DNA of 64,000 bases from Prevotella sp. E15-22 (lineage in GTDB: Bacteria > Bacteroidota > Bacteroidia > Bacteroidales > Bacteroidaceae). The position numbers and the translations under genes are program-made. Shown here one piece after another: positions 41,820 through 50,581 of this stretch; position 1 is the stretch's first letter; every line of letters starts with the position of its first letter. The notes under the pieces were generated by a model that saw only the letters and a program-made list of their open reading frames with translations, made no database searches and was not told the origin of the DNA. The stretch covers positions 2,604,001 through 2,668,000 of the forward strand of contig NZ_CP096247.1 in the NCBI RefSeq assembly GCF_023204875.1, read 5' to 3'.

Positions 41820-42551
41820 ATGATGATGACAGAAAAGATTAAAGTCATTGCTTTCGATGCTGACGACACCCTGTGGGACTGTCAAGGCTATTTCGAAGAA
41901 GTAGAGAATCACCTATACCGCCTTATTGCTCCCTATTGTGAAGATCCCAAGAAAGAACTCTTCAAAACCGAATCGGGTAATATGGCCGACCTTGGTTATG
42001 GCTGTAAGGCATTCACCATCAGTATTTTAGAGACTGCCATGCGCATAGCCGGCAACCACCTGTCAACAACGCAGCTGGAAGAGCTCCTGCAAGACTGCAA
42101 ACGCCTGCTCCACCTGCCTGCCACTCCCCTGCCTGGCGTGGAAGAAACGCTGAAGGAGTTGAGAGACAGAATACAAGAGTCAAGCCTCTCACCTCTCACC
42201 GCTCACCTCTCACCTCTCAAACTGGTCTGCTTCACCAAAGGTGAACTTCAGGATCAGGAGAACAAACTGAAGCGCTCTGGTCTGCTAAAATATTTCGACG
42301 ATGTGGAAATCACCTCCGACAAGACCCAGCGCGAGTTTCTCGCCCTGTGCGAGCATCAGGGCATTCACCCTTCGGAACTGTTGATGATTGGCAACTCGCT
42401 GAAAAGCGACTGCGCGCCAGCACTGGCCATTGGCGCATGGGCCATCCATATCCCCTTTCACGTAACGTGGCAATTGGAGCACTTTGATGATATTGACCAC
42501 GAGCGACTGATAAAAATTGAGCATTTCAGCGATATTCTTCGCTATATTTAG
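41820..42551 (+). CDS. HAD-family hydrolase with an in-frame repeat insert
   Basis: 243 residues from the first of three tandem ATGs. HAD motif I is AFDADDTLWD, motif II is CFTKGE, and MIGNSLKSDCAPAL is motif IV. A cap domain lies between I and II. An unusual SSLSPLTAHLSPL stretch, encoded by CACCTCTCACC-type repeats at about 42183-42222, interrupts the usual linker just before motif II. A phosphatase role is likely; the substrate is unknown. It lies 44 bp upstream of metG, which has its own promoter box. Confidence 0.82.
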   Translation: MMMTEKIKVIAFDADDTLWDCQGYFEEVENHLYRLIAPYCEDPKKELFKTESGNMADLGYGCKAFTISILETAMRIAGNHLSTTQLEELLQDCKRLLHLPATPLPGVEETLKELRDRIQESSLSPLTAHLSPLKLVCFTKGELQDQENKLKRSGLLKYFDDVEITSDKTQREFLALCEHQGIHPSELLMIGNSLKSDCAPALAIGAWAIHIPFHVTWQLEHFDDIDHERLIKIEHFSDILRYI

Positions 42552-42562
42552 AGAAAAAGTTG

Positions 42563-42570
42563 TAACTTTG
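42563..42570 (+). promoter_or_regulatory. -7 promoter box for the metG operon
   Basis: TAACTTTG, 25 bp before the metG ATG at 42596. Confidence 0.6.
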
Positions 42571-42595
42571 CACCCCAAATACACATTATTATAAA

Positions 42596-44662
42596 ATGGA
42601 ACAGAAAAAATATAAGAGAATAACCGTGACCTCTGCCCTGCCCTATGCCAATGGCGGTGTGCATATTGGTCATCTGGCTGGTGTTTATGTACCAGCCGAT
42701 ATCTACGTACGTTACCTGCGTCTGAAGAAGCGCGACGTGATGTTTATTGGTGGTTCTGATGAGCATGGCGTGCCCATCACTGTTCGTGCCCGCAAGGAGG
42801 GCATCACACCTCAGGATGTGGTAGATCGCTATCACAAGATGATTAAGGATTCGTTCGAGGAGTTTGGCATCTCGTTCGATGTCTATAGCCGTACCACCAG
42901 CGAGACGCATCATAAGTTTGCTGCCGAGTGGTTCAAGAAGCTCTACGACGAGGGCAAACTGGTAGAGAAAACCACCGCTCAGCTCTACGACGAGGAGGCC
43001 AAGCAGTTCCTGGCCGATCGTTATGTTGTGGGTGAATGTCCCTACTGCCACAACGAGGGCGCCTATGGCGACCAGTGTGAGAAGTGCGGACGCGACCTGA
43101 GTCCTACAGAGCTGATCAATCCTAAGTCAACCATCAGTGGTTCTACGCCCGTATTGAAGGAAACCAAGAACTGGTACCTGCCTCTGAACGAGTATCAGGA
43201 CTGGTTGAAGCAGTGGATTCTGGAGGGCCATAAGGAGTGGCGCTCAAACGTTTATGGCCAGTGTAAGAGTTGGTTGGATATGGACCTGCAGCCACGTGCC
43301 ATGACGCGCGACCTCGACTGGGGTATCCCCGTACCTGTAGAGGGTGCAGAAGGAAAGGTGCTGTATGTATGGTTCGATGCCCCTATCGGCTATGTATCAA
43401 ACACCAAGGAACTCTGTGAGAAGAATCCTGAGAAGTGGGGCAACTGGGAACAGTGGTGGCAGGACGAGGACACCCGTCTGGTGCACTTCATCGGCAAGGA
43501 CAATATCGTGTTCCACTGCATCATCTTCCCTGTCATGATGAAGGCTCACGGCAAGTATATCATGCCCGATAACGTGCCCGCCAACGAGTTTCTGAACCTT
43601 GAGAACGACAAGATCTCTACCTCTCGCAACTGGGCTGTATGGCTCCACGAGTATCTGGTTGATATGCCAGGCAAGCAGGATGTGTTGCGCTATGTACTGA
43701 CAGCCAATGCCCCCGAGACCAAGGACAACAACTTTACTTGGAAGGACTTCCAGGACCGCAATAACAACGAGCTCGTGGCTGTTTACGGCAACTTCGTGAA
43801 CCGTGCCCTCCAGCTCACCAAGAAATACTGGAACGGCGTCGTTCCTGCTTGTGGCGAGTTGCAGGATGTTGATAAACAGGCCCTTGAGGAGTTCAAGGAT
43901 GTCAAGGCCAAGGTGGAGGCACTGCTCGAGCAGTTTAAGTTCCGCGATGCCCAGTTCGAGGCCATGAACCTGGCTCGTATCGGCAACCGTTATATCACAG
44001 AGTGCGAGCCCTGGAAGGTTTGGAAGACCGACCCCAAGCGTTGCGAGACCATTCTGAACATCTGCTTGCAGCTCACAGCCAACCTCGCTATCGCCTTCGA
44101 GCCATTCCTGCCATTCTCTTCGAAGAAGCTCCGCGAGATGTTGCATATCGACAGCTTCGAGTGGGAGCAGCTGGGCAGCACCGACCTGCTGAAGGCTGGT
44201 CATCAGTTGGGCGAGCCTTCGTTGCTGTTCGAGAAGATTGAGGATGAGGTCATCCAGAAGCAGCTCGACAAACTGGAGGCAACCAAGAAAGCCAATCAGG
44301 CAGCAGCCTATAAGGCCGCTCCTATCAAGGATACCGTTTCGTTCGACGACTTTGAGAAGCTCGACATCCGTGTGGGCCTCGTGAAGGATTGTCAGAAGGT
44401 AAAGAAGAGCAAGAAGCTCCTGCAGTTCACCATCGACGATGGCTCAGGCACCGACCGTACCATCTGCTCGGGTATCGCCGCCTTCTACGAGAAGCCCGAA
44501 GAGCTCATTGGCAAGCGTATCCTCTTCGTGGCCAACTTCGCCCCCCGTACCATGATGGGTATTGAGAGTCAGGGCATGATTCTCAGCGCAGTTGATGCCG
44601 ACGAGAGCCTGAGCGTGGTAACCACAACAAAGGACGTAAAGCCTGGCAGTCAGGTAGGATAA
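42596..44662 (+). CDS. metG: Methionyl-tRNA synthetase
   Basis: A 688-residue class I synthetase that charges tRNA-Met. Visible are the HIGH box (HIGHLAGVY), a zinc knuckle [18 protein letters not shown], the flexible-loop motif as KISTSRNW (in place of KMSKS), and a C-terminal OB-fold tRNA-binding domain (about 575-688: [20 protein letters not shown]). Full length. The stop overlaps the next start as TAATG, so it is coupled to the DUF6057 gene. Confidence 0.97.
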   Translation: MEQKKYKRITVTSALPYANGGVHIGHLAGVYVPADIYVRYLRLKKRDVMFIGGSDEHGVPITVRARKEGITPQDVVDRYHKMIKDSFEEFGISFDVYSRTTSETHHKFAAEWFKKLYDEGKLVEKTTAQLYDEEAKQFLADRYVVGECPYCHNEGAYGDQCEKCGRDLSPTELINPKSTISGSTPVLKETKNWYLPLNEYQDWLKQWILEGHKEWRSNVYGQCKSWLDMDLQPRAMTRDLDWGIPVPVEGAEGKVLYVWFDAPIGYVSNTKELCEKNPEKWGNWEQWWQDEDTRLVHFIGKDNIVFHCIIFPVMMKAHGKYIMPDNVPANEFLNLENDKISTSRNWAVWLHEYLVDMPGKQDVLRYVLTANAPETKDNNFTWKDFQDRNNNELVAVYGNFVNRALQLTKKYWNGVVPACGELQDVDKQALEEFKDVKAKVEALLEQFKFRDAQFEAMNLARIGNRYITECEPWKVWKTDPKRCETILNICLQLTANLAIAFEPFLPFSSKKLREMLHIDSFEWEQLGSTDLLKAGHQLGEPSLLFEKIEDEVIQKQLDKLEATKKANQAAAYKAAPIKDTVSFDDFEKLDIRVGLVKDCQKVKKSKKLLQFTIDDGSGTDRTICSGIAAFYEKPEELIGKRILFVANFAPRTMMGIESQGMILSAVDADESLSVVTTTKDVKPGSQVG

Positions 44663-46158
44663 TGAAAAAGTGGTGGCCATACCTTGTCATCGTACTCTTG
44701 TGGGTACCATTGGTAGTCTTTGAAAGCGACTATCTATATGCGTTGCAAGACCAGAACCTGTTTCTCCACACGCCGCTCTTCTTTGAGCAACAGATGGTGA
44801 AGGCAGGCGGACTGCTGACATGGATAGGCAGCTACCTCACACAATATTTTTACTACCCTATGCTCGGAGCAGGCATTCTGTGCCTACTCTGGGCATTTTT
44901 TATGTGGCTGTGCAAACGCACCTTCCGATTGGCGAACACCTGGATAGCGCTGATACCTGTGGCCTGCATGGTGCTCACCATCGTCACCCTGGGCTATTGG
45001 GTCTATTACCTCAAATTGCCCGGCCATGCGTTCTGTGCCACCATGGGCAGCATCGTGGCGGTAGCATTGACATGGGGCTACAGAGCATTACCACGTCGCC
45101 ATCACCTGCCATCAGTCTATATTGTCTTCGCCGCAGGACTAGGTTATCAATTCTTCGGATTCTACGCGTTGTTGGCCACAGCATTGATGGGTATTATCTC
45201 GTGGCGCGAGCATAAAAGTCTTTGGGGAGACGCTTTCCTAGCCTTCACCCAGATATTCCTTTGGCCAATCTTCAGTTACTATTGCGGAAACCCCGAAATA
45301 AACATCGTCAATATCTATTGGGCAGGCCTGCCCGTGTTTGCCCATCAGGGCGAGCGCTTCTTTGCCTACAACCTGCCCTATGTCATCCTCTTTGCGAGTA
45401 TGGTGCTGATGGCCATGAAGCCCAGCATCAAGTCCAGGAAGTGGCTGAACATCACCATCGTTGCGGTGGTGGCCATAGGCCTACTGAAGTTCTGGAACAA
45501 GGACGACAACCTACATCGCGAGCTCAGCATGACGCGCAGCATTGAGACAGGCCAATGGGACAAGGCATTGAAGACAGCGAAGAACGTAAAGGGCGAACCC
45601 ACCCGACTCATCTGTATGATGCGCAACCTGGCCCTGTTTGTTCAGGGTGCCAAGACCACCAATGGCTATCGTGACGGAGCCAAGCGCCCTGCGGCGCCTT
45701 TCACCGTTCACACCGTTCACACGGCAGGAAAGATGCTTTATCTGCAATATGGCATCCCTAACTATTGCTATCGTTGGTGCATGGAGGACGGTGTAGAATA
45801 TGGCTGGAGCATTGAAAAGCTCAAGCTGATGACCATGTGCTCCATTCTGAATGGCGAGGAGGTGGCAGCCCAGCGCTACGTCAACCTTTTGAAGAAGACC
45901 GACTTCCACAAGAAATGGGCCATGCGCATGGAAGCCATGATCAAAGCGCCGCAACTGGTGATGCAGGCCCCGGAGTTCAAGCATATTCTGCCCTTACTTC
46001 GTGACGACAACTTCCTGACGGCCGATCAGAGTCAGCAGGAGCTCTTCCTCATTGAGCACATCATGAGCACCCCTGGAGCCACCTTGGAGCAGCGCCGGTT
46101 GGCCGACTTCACCATGAGTTATTATCGCAACAACCGTCAGAAACTCGTAGAACAATGA
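44662..46158 (+). CDS. DUF6057-type polytopic membrane protein
   Basis: 498 residues. The N-terminal two thirds contain about nine to ten hydrophobic helices (WWPYLVIVLLWVPLVVF; GAGILCLLWAFFMWL; ACMVLTIVTLGYWVYYL and more). The C-terminal third is soluble and helical, with TPR-like spacing (WDKALKTAKNVKGEPTRLIC; MLYLQYGIPNYCYRW). A repeat-derived insert (RPAAPFTVHTVHTAG) lies in the linker. It is predicted to sit in the inner membrane; its function is unknown. It overlaps metG by one base and the TolB-like gene by 4 bp. Confidence 0.75.
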   Translation: MKKWWPYLVIVLLWVPLVVFESDYLYALQDQNLFLHTPLFFEQQMVKAGGLLTWIGSYLTQYFYYPMLGAGILCLLWAFFMWLCKRTFRLANTWIALIPVACMVLTIVTLGYWVYYLKLPGHAFCATMGSIVAVALTWGYRALPRRHHLPSVYIVFAAGLGYQFFGFYALLATALMGIISWREHKSLWGDAFLAFTQIFLWPIFSYYCGNPEINIVNIYWAGLPVFAHQGERFFAYNLPYVILFASMVLMAMKPSIKSRKWLNITIVAVVAIGLLKFWNKDDNLHRELSMTRSIETGQWDKALKTAKNVKGEPTRLICMMRNLALFVQGAKTTNGYRDGAKRPAAPFTVHTVHTAGKMLYLQYGIPNYCYRWCMEDGVEYGWSIEKLKLMTMCSILNGEEVAAQRYVNLLKKTDFHKKWAMRMEAMIKAPQLVMQAPEFKHILPLLRDDNFLTADQSQQELFLIEHIMSTPGATLEQRRLADFTMSYYRNNRQKLVEQ

Positions 46159-47645
46159 AGAACGTACTCTATACCCTCCTCGCCATCGCACTGCTGATGT
46201 CATGCAGCAGTCCACAGATACCCGCCCAATATAAGGAGAGTCAGGTGGAGGCTCCTATCTACCCCGACTATCAGGAGGTGACGGTACCCGTAAACATGGC
46301 ACCCCTTAACTTCGAGTTGTTGATGCAGAGCGACAAGTCGGTGATACGTCTGCGCGCAGCCAACGAGGAAATCATTTGCGAGGGTCCCAAGGTCCGACCT
46401 GACATCGACGATTGGAAAGGACTCTTGGAAAAGGCCAAGGGAGGAGCCATCACCGTAGAGATCTTTGCCAGCATCAAAGACCAATGGGTGCGTTTCAAGC
46501 CGTTTAATATCTACGTCTCGGCCGACCCCATTGACCCGTGGCTCAGTTACCGACTGATATCGCCCTCATACGTTTCCTATGAGGAGCTCACCTTGAACCA
46601 GCGCTGCCTGGAGAACTTCGACGAGCAGGTGTTCGCAGACAACATGCTTTGCTCCACAGAGAGCGGTGGTCAGTGTGTCAACTGCCACAGCTATCAGCAA
46701 GGCAACCCCAACCGCATGCAGTTTCATGCCCGTCAGACACATGGTGGCACACTGATTGCCTACGACGGCACCATCGAGAAGATAGACATGCGCCACGACT
46801 CTCTGCTGTCTGCCGGCGTCTATCCTGCCTGGCATCCCACAGAAAAGCTCATTGCCTATTCCACGAACATGACCATGCAGGCTTTCCACACCGCAGCACC
46901 CGAGAAGATTGAGGTGCTTGACAGCGAGAGTGACCTGATTCTCTACGACGTTGACAAGCACGAGGTGACCACCATTGAGCAGGCCCCCAACGAACTCGAG
47001 ATATTCCCCGCATGGTCGCCCGACGGCAAGTGGCTTTATTTCTGCAGCGCTCACTTTGTGTATCAGAGCGACAGCGTGGACAGGAGCGAGATCACCATGC
47101 GCGCCAACGAAGTGAGATATAATATCTATCGCAAGTCGTTCGATGCCAAGACACGCCAGTTTGGCAAGCGCGAGATGGTGTTCTGTGCCGACACCTTAGG
47201 CAAGAGTGCCACCTTCCCACGCATCTCACCCGACGGACGCTGGCTGCTCTTCACCCTGGGCCACTGGGGATGCTTTCACATCTGGCATCATGATGCCGAC
47301 TTGTGGATGAAGGACCTCAAGACCGGCCATGTCTTTGCCATGGACCAGTTGAACAGCGACGACACCGAGAGCTATCACTCGTGGTCATCAAACGGACGCT
47401 GGGTGGTCTTCTCATCACGCCGATACGACGGTGTCTTTACACGCCCGTTCATCGCCCATATCGATGCCGAGGGACACGGCAGCAAGCCATTCGAGCTGCC
47501 AGCCAAAGACCCCGACCTGCACAGACAGTTTCTTAAAAGCTATAACGTGCCCGAGTTTATGAAAGGCCCTGTTGAGCTCACCCCTCAGCAGGTGGCCAGC
47601 AAACTCAAGGCCGACGGCAAGCCCGTAACTTATAAATCTAAATAA
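46155..47645 (+). CDS. TolB-like propeller lipoprotein with a CxxCH motif
   Basis: 496 residues with lipobox LLMSC (Cys about 17). The N-terminal beta domain is followed by CVNCHSY (about 174-178), a heme-c type CxxCH, then TolB/PD40 blades (FPAWSPDGKWLYFCSAHF; FPRISPDGRWLLFTLGHWG; YHSWSSNGRWVVFSSRR). Whether heme is attached is unknown. It overlaps the membrane-protein gene (ATGA) and precedes the nucleotidyltransferase fusion by 10 bp. Proteins of this layout occur in many Bacteroidetes next to DUF6057, so the two probably work together at the envelope. Confidence 0.8.
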   Translation: MKNVLYTLLAIALLMSCSSPQIPAQYKESQVEAPIYPDYQEVTVPVNMAPLNFELLMQSDKSVIRLRAANEEIICEGPKVRPDIDDWKGLLEKAKGGAITVEIFASIKDQWVRFKPFNIYVSADPIDPWLSYRLISPSYVSYEELTLNQRCLENFDEQVFADNMLCSTESGGQCVNCHSYQQGNPNRMQFHARQTHGGTLIAYDGTIEKIDMRHDSLLSAGVYPAWHPTEKLIAYSTNMTMQAFHTAAPEKIEVLDSESDLILYDVDKHEVTTIEQAPNELEIFPAWSPDGKWLYFCSAHFVYQSDSVDRSEITMRANEVRYNIYRKSFDAKTRQFGKREMVFCADTLGKSATFPRISPDGRWLLFTLGHWGCFHIWHHDADLWMKDLKTGHVFAMDQLNSDDTESYHSWSSNGRWVVFSSRRYDGVFTRPFIAHIDAEGHGSKPFELPAKDPDLHRQFLKSYNVPEFMKGPVELTPQQVASKLKADGKPVTYKSK

Positions 47646-47655
47646 CACCAACATT

Positions 47656-49542
47656 ATGCAAGCAATCATCCTCGCGGCCGGCATGGGTCGCAGATTAGGC
47701 GAATATACAAAAGACAACACCAAGTGCATGGTGCCCGTAAACGGTGTCCGTCTCATCGACCGTCTTTTAGGTCAGTTGGCCAAGCAAGACCTCAAGCGCG
47801 TCATCATCGTGGTGGGCTATCAGGGTCAGGCGCTCCGCCATTATATTGAGGAGCAATACATCAGCCATCAGACCTCAGACCTCAGCCCTCAGCCATCAGA
47901 CCTCAGCCATCAGACCTCAGACCTCAGTCGTCTGAACATCGAGTTTGCCGAGAATCCCATCTACGACAAGACCAACAACATCTACTCGCTGGCCCTGGTG
48001 AAAGACAAGTTGCAGGAGGACGACACCCTGCTCATCGAGAGCGACCTCATCTTCAGCGACCGCATCATCCCCATGATTGTCAACAATCCCTACCCCAACC
48101 TGGCACTGGTGGCCAAGTACGAGACATGGATGGATGGCACCATGGTGCGCCTGGACGACGATCAGAACATTGTGAACTTCATATCGAAGGATGCTTTCGA
48201 CTATAACGAGGTCGATTCCTATTATAAGACCGTCAATATCTATAAGCTGTCGAAAGCCTTCTCACAGCAGAAATACGTGCCCTTCCTCGATGCCTACACC
48301 AAGGCCGTGGGCAATAACGAATACTACGAGAACGTGCTGCGCATCATCTCGCTGCTCAACAACAACCACGACATGAAGGCCATGCCCATTGGAGGCGAGA
48401 AATGGTACGAGATCGACGACAAGCAGGACCTCGACATTGCCGAAGCCCTTTTTGCCGACGAGAAGGATGTGCTGCGCAAGTACTATGGTCGCTACGGTGG
48501 TTTCTGGCGTTTCCCCCAGATGCTCGACTTCTGTTATCTGGTGAATCCCTATTTCCCCAGCAAGCGCATGAAGGACGAGCTGCGCGCCAACTTCGACACC
48601 CTGCTCACCGAATATCCCTCGGGCATGAAGGTAAACACCCTCATTGCCAGCAAGAGCTTTGGCGTGAGCGAGCCCTATATCGTGCCTGGCAATGGTGCTG
48701 CCGAGCTGATTAAGATTCTGATGGAGGACACGCAGGGCAAGACCGGCTTCATCCGTCCCACCTTCGAGGAATATCCCAATCGCTACGACAAAGACTGTCA
48801 GGTGACCTTTGTGCCCCAGAATGCCGACTATCGCTATACGGCCGACGACCTGATGACGTTCTTTGCCGACAAGGGCATCCAGCAGCTCATGGTCATCAAC
48901 CCCGACAATCCCTCGGGCAACTTCATTCCCAAGAACGGCATCCTGCGCTTGGCACAATGGTGCGAGGACCGAGGCATCCGTCTCATCGTCGACGAATCGT
49001 TTGTCGACTTCAGCGAGGACTATGCCAACAACAGTCTGCTCAGCGACGAGATCCTCGAGGCCTATCCCCACATGGCCGTGATGAAAAGCATCTCAAAGAG
49101 CTATGGTGTGCCCGGCCTTCGTCTGGGCATCCTCTGTTCGGCCAACAAAGAGCTCATCGCACGCATCAAGAAAGAGGTGAGCATCTGGAACCTCAACTCG
49201 TTTGCCGAGTTCTTCATGCAGATCTACAACAAACACGAAAAAGACTATCTGCGCGCCTGCGACAAGTTTGTGGCCGAGCGAGCCCATTTCTACGAACAGC
49301 TGAAGCAGATACCCTTCTTCCACGTGATGCCCTCGCAGGCCAACTACTTCCTTTGCGAGGTGCTGCCCCCTTACAAGGCCAGCGAGATTGTCATCTATAT
49401 GCTCAAGCAGCACAACATCCTCACACGCGACTGCAGTCTGAAGTCAGGTCTCGACCCCACGAAGCAGTACATGCGCATCGCCGTGCGCGACCATGCCGAC
49501 AACACCCGACTCGTTGAAGGACTAAAAGAACTGGCCAAATGA
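47656..49542 (+). CDS. Bifunctional nucleotidyltransferase / PLP aminotransferase-like fusion
   Basis: 628 residues. Residues 1 to about 250 form a sugar- or choline-phosphate-type nucleotidyltransferase (ILAAGMGRRLGEYTKDNTKC, then KRVIIVVGYQG; DTLLIESDLIF). About 265-628 is a class I/II PLP enzyme resembling histidinol-phosphate aminotransferase or CobD (NPDNPSGNFIPK; LIVDESFVDFS; Schiff-base lysine about 481 in SISKSYGVPGLRLG). Between them a 20-residue SHQTSDLS repeat (encoded about 47861-47930) is inserted before LNIEFAENPIYDKTNNIYSL. A possible job is making a CDP-linked amino-alcohol or phosphonate head group, but this is a guess. The stop overlaps the next gene. Confidence 0.82.
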   Translation: MQAIILAAGMGRRLGEYTKDNTKCMVPVNGVRLIDRLLGQLAKQDLKRVIIVVGYQGQALRHYIEEQYISHQTSDLSPQPSDLSHQTSDLSRLNIEFAENPIYDKTNNIYSLALVKDKLQEDDTLLIESDLIFSDRIIPMIVNNPYPNLALVAKYETWMDGTMVRLDDDQNIVNFISKDAFDYNEVDSYYKTVNIYKLSKAFSQQKYVPFLDAYTKAVGNNEYYENVLRIISLLNNNHDMKAMPIGGEKWYEIDDKQDLDIAEALFADEKDVLRKYYGRYGGFWRFPQMLDFCYLVNPYFPSKRMKDELRANFDTLLTEYPSGMKVNTLIASKSFGVSEPYIVPGNGAAELIKILMEDTQGKTGFIRPTFEEYPNRYDKDCQVTFVPQNADYRYTADDLMTFFADKGIQQLMVINPDNPSGNFIPKNGILRLAQWCEDRGIRLIVDESFVDFSEDYANNSLLSDEILEAYPHMAVMKSISKSYGVPGLRLGILCSANKELIARIKKEVSIWNLNSFAEFFMQIYNKHEKDYLRACDKFVAERAHFYEQLKQIPFFHVMPSQANYFLCEVLPPYKASEIVIYMLKQHNILTRDCSLKSGLDPTKQYMRIAVRDHADNTRLVEGLKELAK

Positions 49543-50543
49543 AGATATGCATTTGCGGAGGAGGCAACCTGGGCCATGTGGTGGCAGGCTTCGTGGCCGC
49601 CCAAGGCCGTCACGAGGTGAGTCTGCTCACACGCCAGCCCGAGCGATGGAGCACCGAGCTAACCATTGAAGCCCCCGAGGAAACAACATACATAGGCCAC
49701 CTAAACGGCATATTTAGCGATGCCAAACATGCTGTCAGCGATGCACAAATCATATTGTTGTGCTTGCCGGGCTATGCCATTCGCGATACACTCCTTCAGA
49801 TAAAAGCATATTTGCACCCCGACGCCGCCGTAGGAACGGTGGTCAGCAGCACAGGCTTCTTCTTTCAGGCCATGGACATCCTGCCCCCTTCGCAGACACT
49901 CTTCGGGTTCCAGCGTGTGCCCTTCATCTCGCGCGTCATCGACTATGGCCATCGAGCCCGCCTCATGGGCTATAAGGACCGTCTTGAGCTGGCCATCGAG
50001 CATTGCAGCCAGCCCGAAGCCCTGCGCGATGCCCTGAGCAACATGCTGCGCACCCCCATCCATCTTCTCAGCAGCCACTACGAGGTGAGTCTCAGCAACA
50101 GCAATCCCCTGCTGCATCCCTCGCGCCTCTATTCCCTTTGGAAAGACTGGCACGAAGGCATCATATACAATCGCATCCCTATGTTCTACGAAGAATGGAC
50201 CGAGGAAGCCGCTCAGCTTTACATCAATATGGACCGCGAGTTGCAGGCCCTACTCGAGCAACTGCCAGTACGCAAAGGCAGCATAGCCACCGTTCTCCAC
50301 TATTACGAGAGCACCGATGCCCCCTCATTGGCTCGCAAGTTGCGCAGCATAGAGGCCTTCAAGGGCATTGCCTCGCCCATGATCCCCGTCGAGGGAGGCT
50401 TCATCCCCGACTTCCACAGTCGTTATTTCACAGAGGATTTCCCCTTTGGCCTTGCCTTCGTTCACCGGATGACCCACGAAAAAGGCATTGCCTCACCCAC
50501 CATCGACATGATATATGAGTGGGGAATGAAGATGATAAAATAG
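49539..50543 (+). CDS. NAD/NADP-dependent opine dehydrogenase-like protein
   Basis: 334 residues. The Rossmann loop ICGGGNLGHVVAGFVAAQG is followed by an octopine/nopaline dehydrogenase-type helical domain (HLLSSHYEVSLSNSNPLLHP; the His and Asn expected for substrate binding). The enzyme family joins an amino acid and an oxo acid reductively or acts in reverse. It overlaps the fusion gene by 4 bp and is the last gene of the operon. Its 3' end (63 bp) recurs at 53452-53514. Confidence 0.82.
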   Translation: MKICICGGGNLGHVVAGFVAAQGRHEVSLLTRQPERWSTELTIEAPEETTYIGHLNGIFSDAKHAVSDAQIILLCLPGYAIRDTLLQIKAYLHPDAAVGTVVSSTGFFFQAMDILPPSQTLFGFQRVPFISRVIDYGHRARLMGYKDRLELAIEHCSQPEALRDALSNMLRTPIHLLSSHYEVSLSNSNPLLHPSRLYSLWKDWHEGIIYNRIPMFYEEWTEEAAQLYINMDRELQALLEQLPVRKGSIATVLHYYESTDAPSLARKLRSIEAFKGIASPMIPVEGGFIPDFHSRYFTEDFPFGLAFVHRMTHEKGIASPTIDMIYEWGMKMIK

Positions 50544-50579
50544 GGGATGCACCCTATTGAATGCATCCCCTATTCACTT
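50539..50579. terminator. Terminator after the opine-dehydrogenase-like gene
   Basis: AATAGGGGATGCA (50539-50551) pairs with TGCATCCCCTATT (50562-50574). It also serves the convergent ABC gene. A second copy with one change in 36 bases lies at 53791-53826. Confidence 0.8.
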
Positions 50580-50581
50580 TT

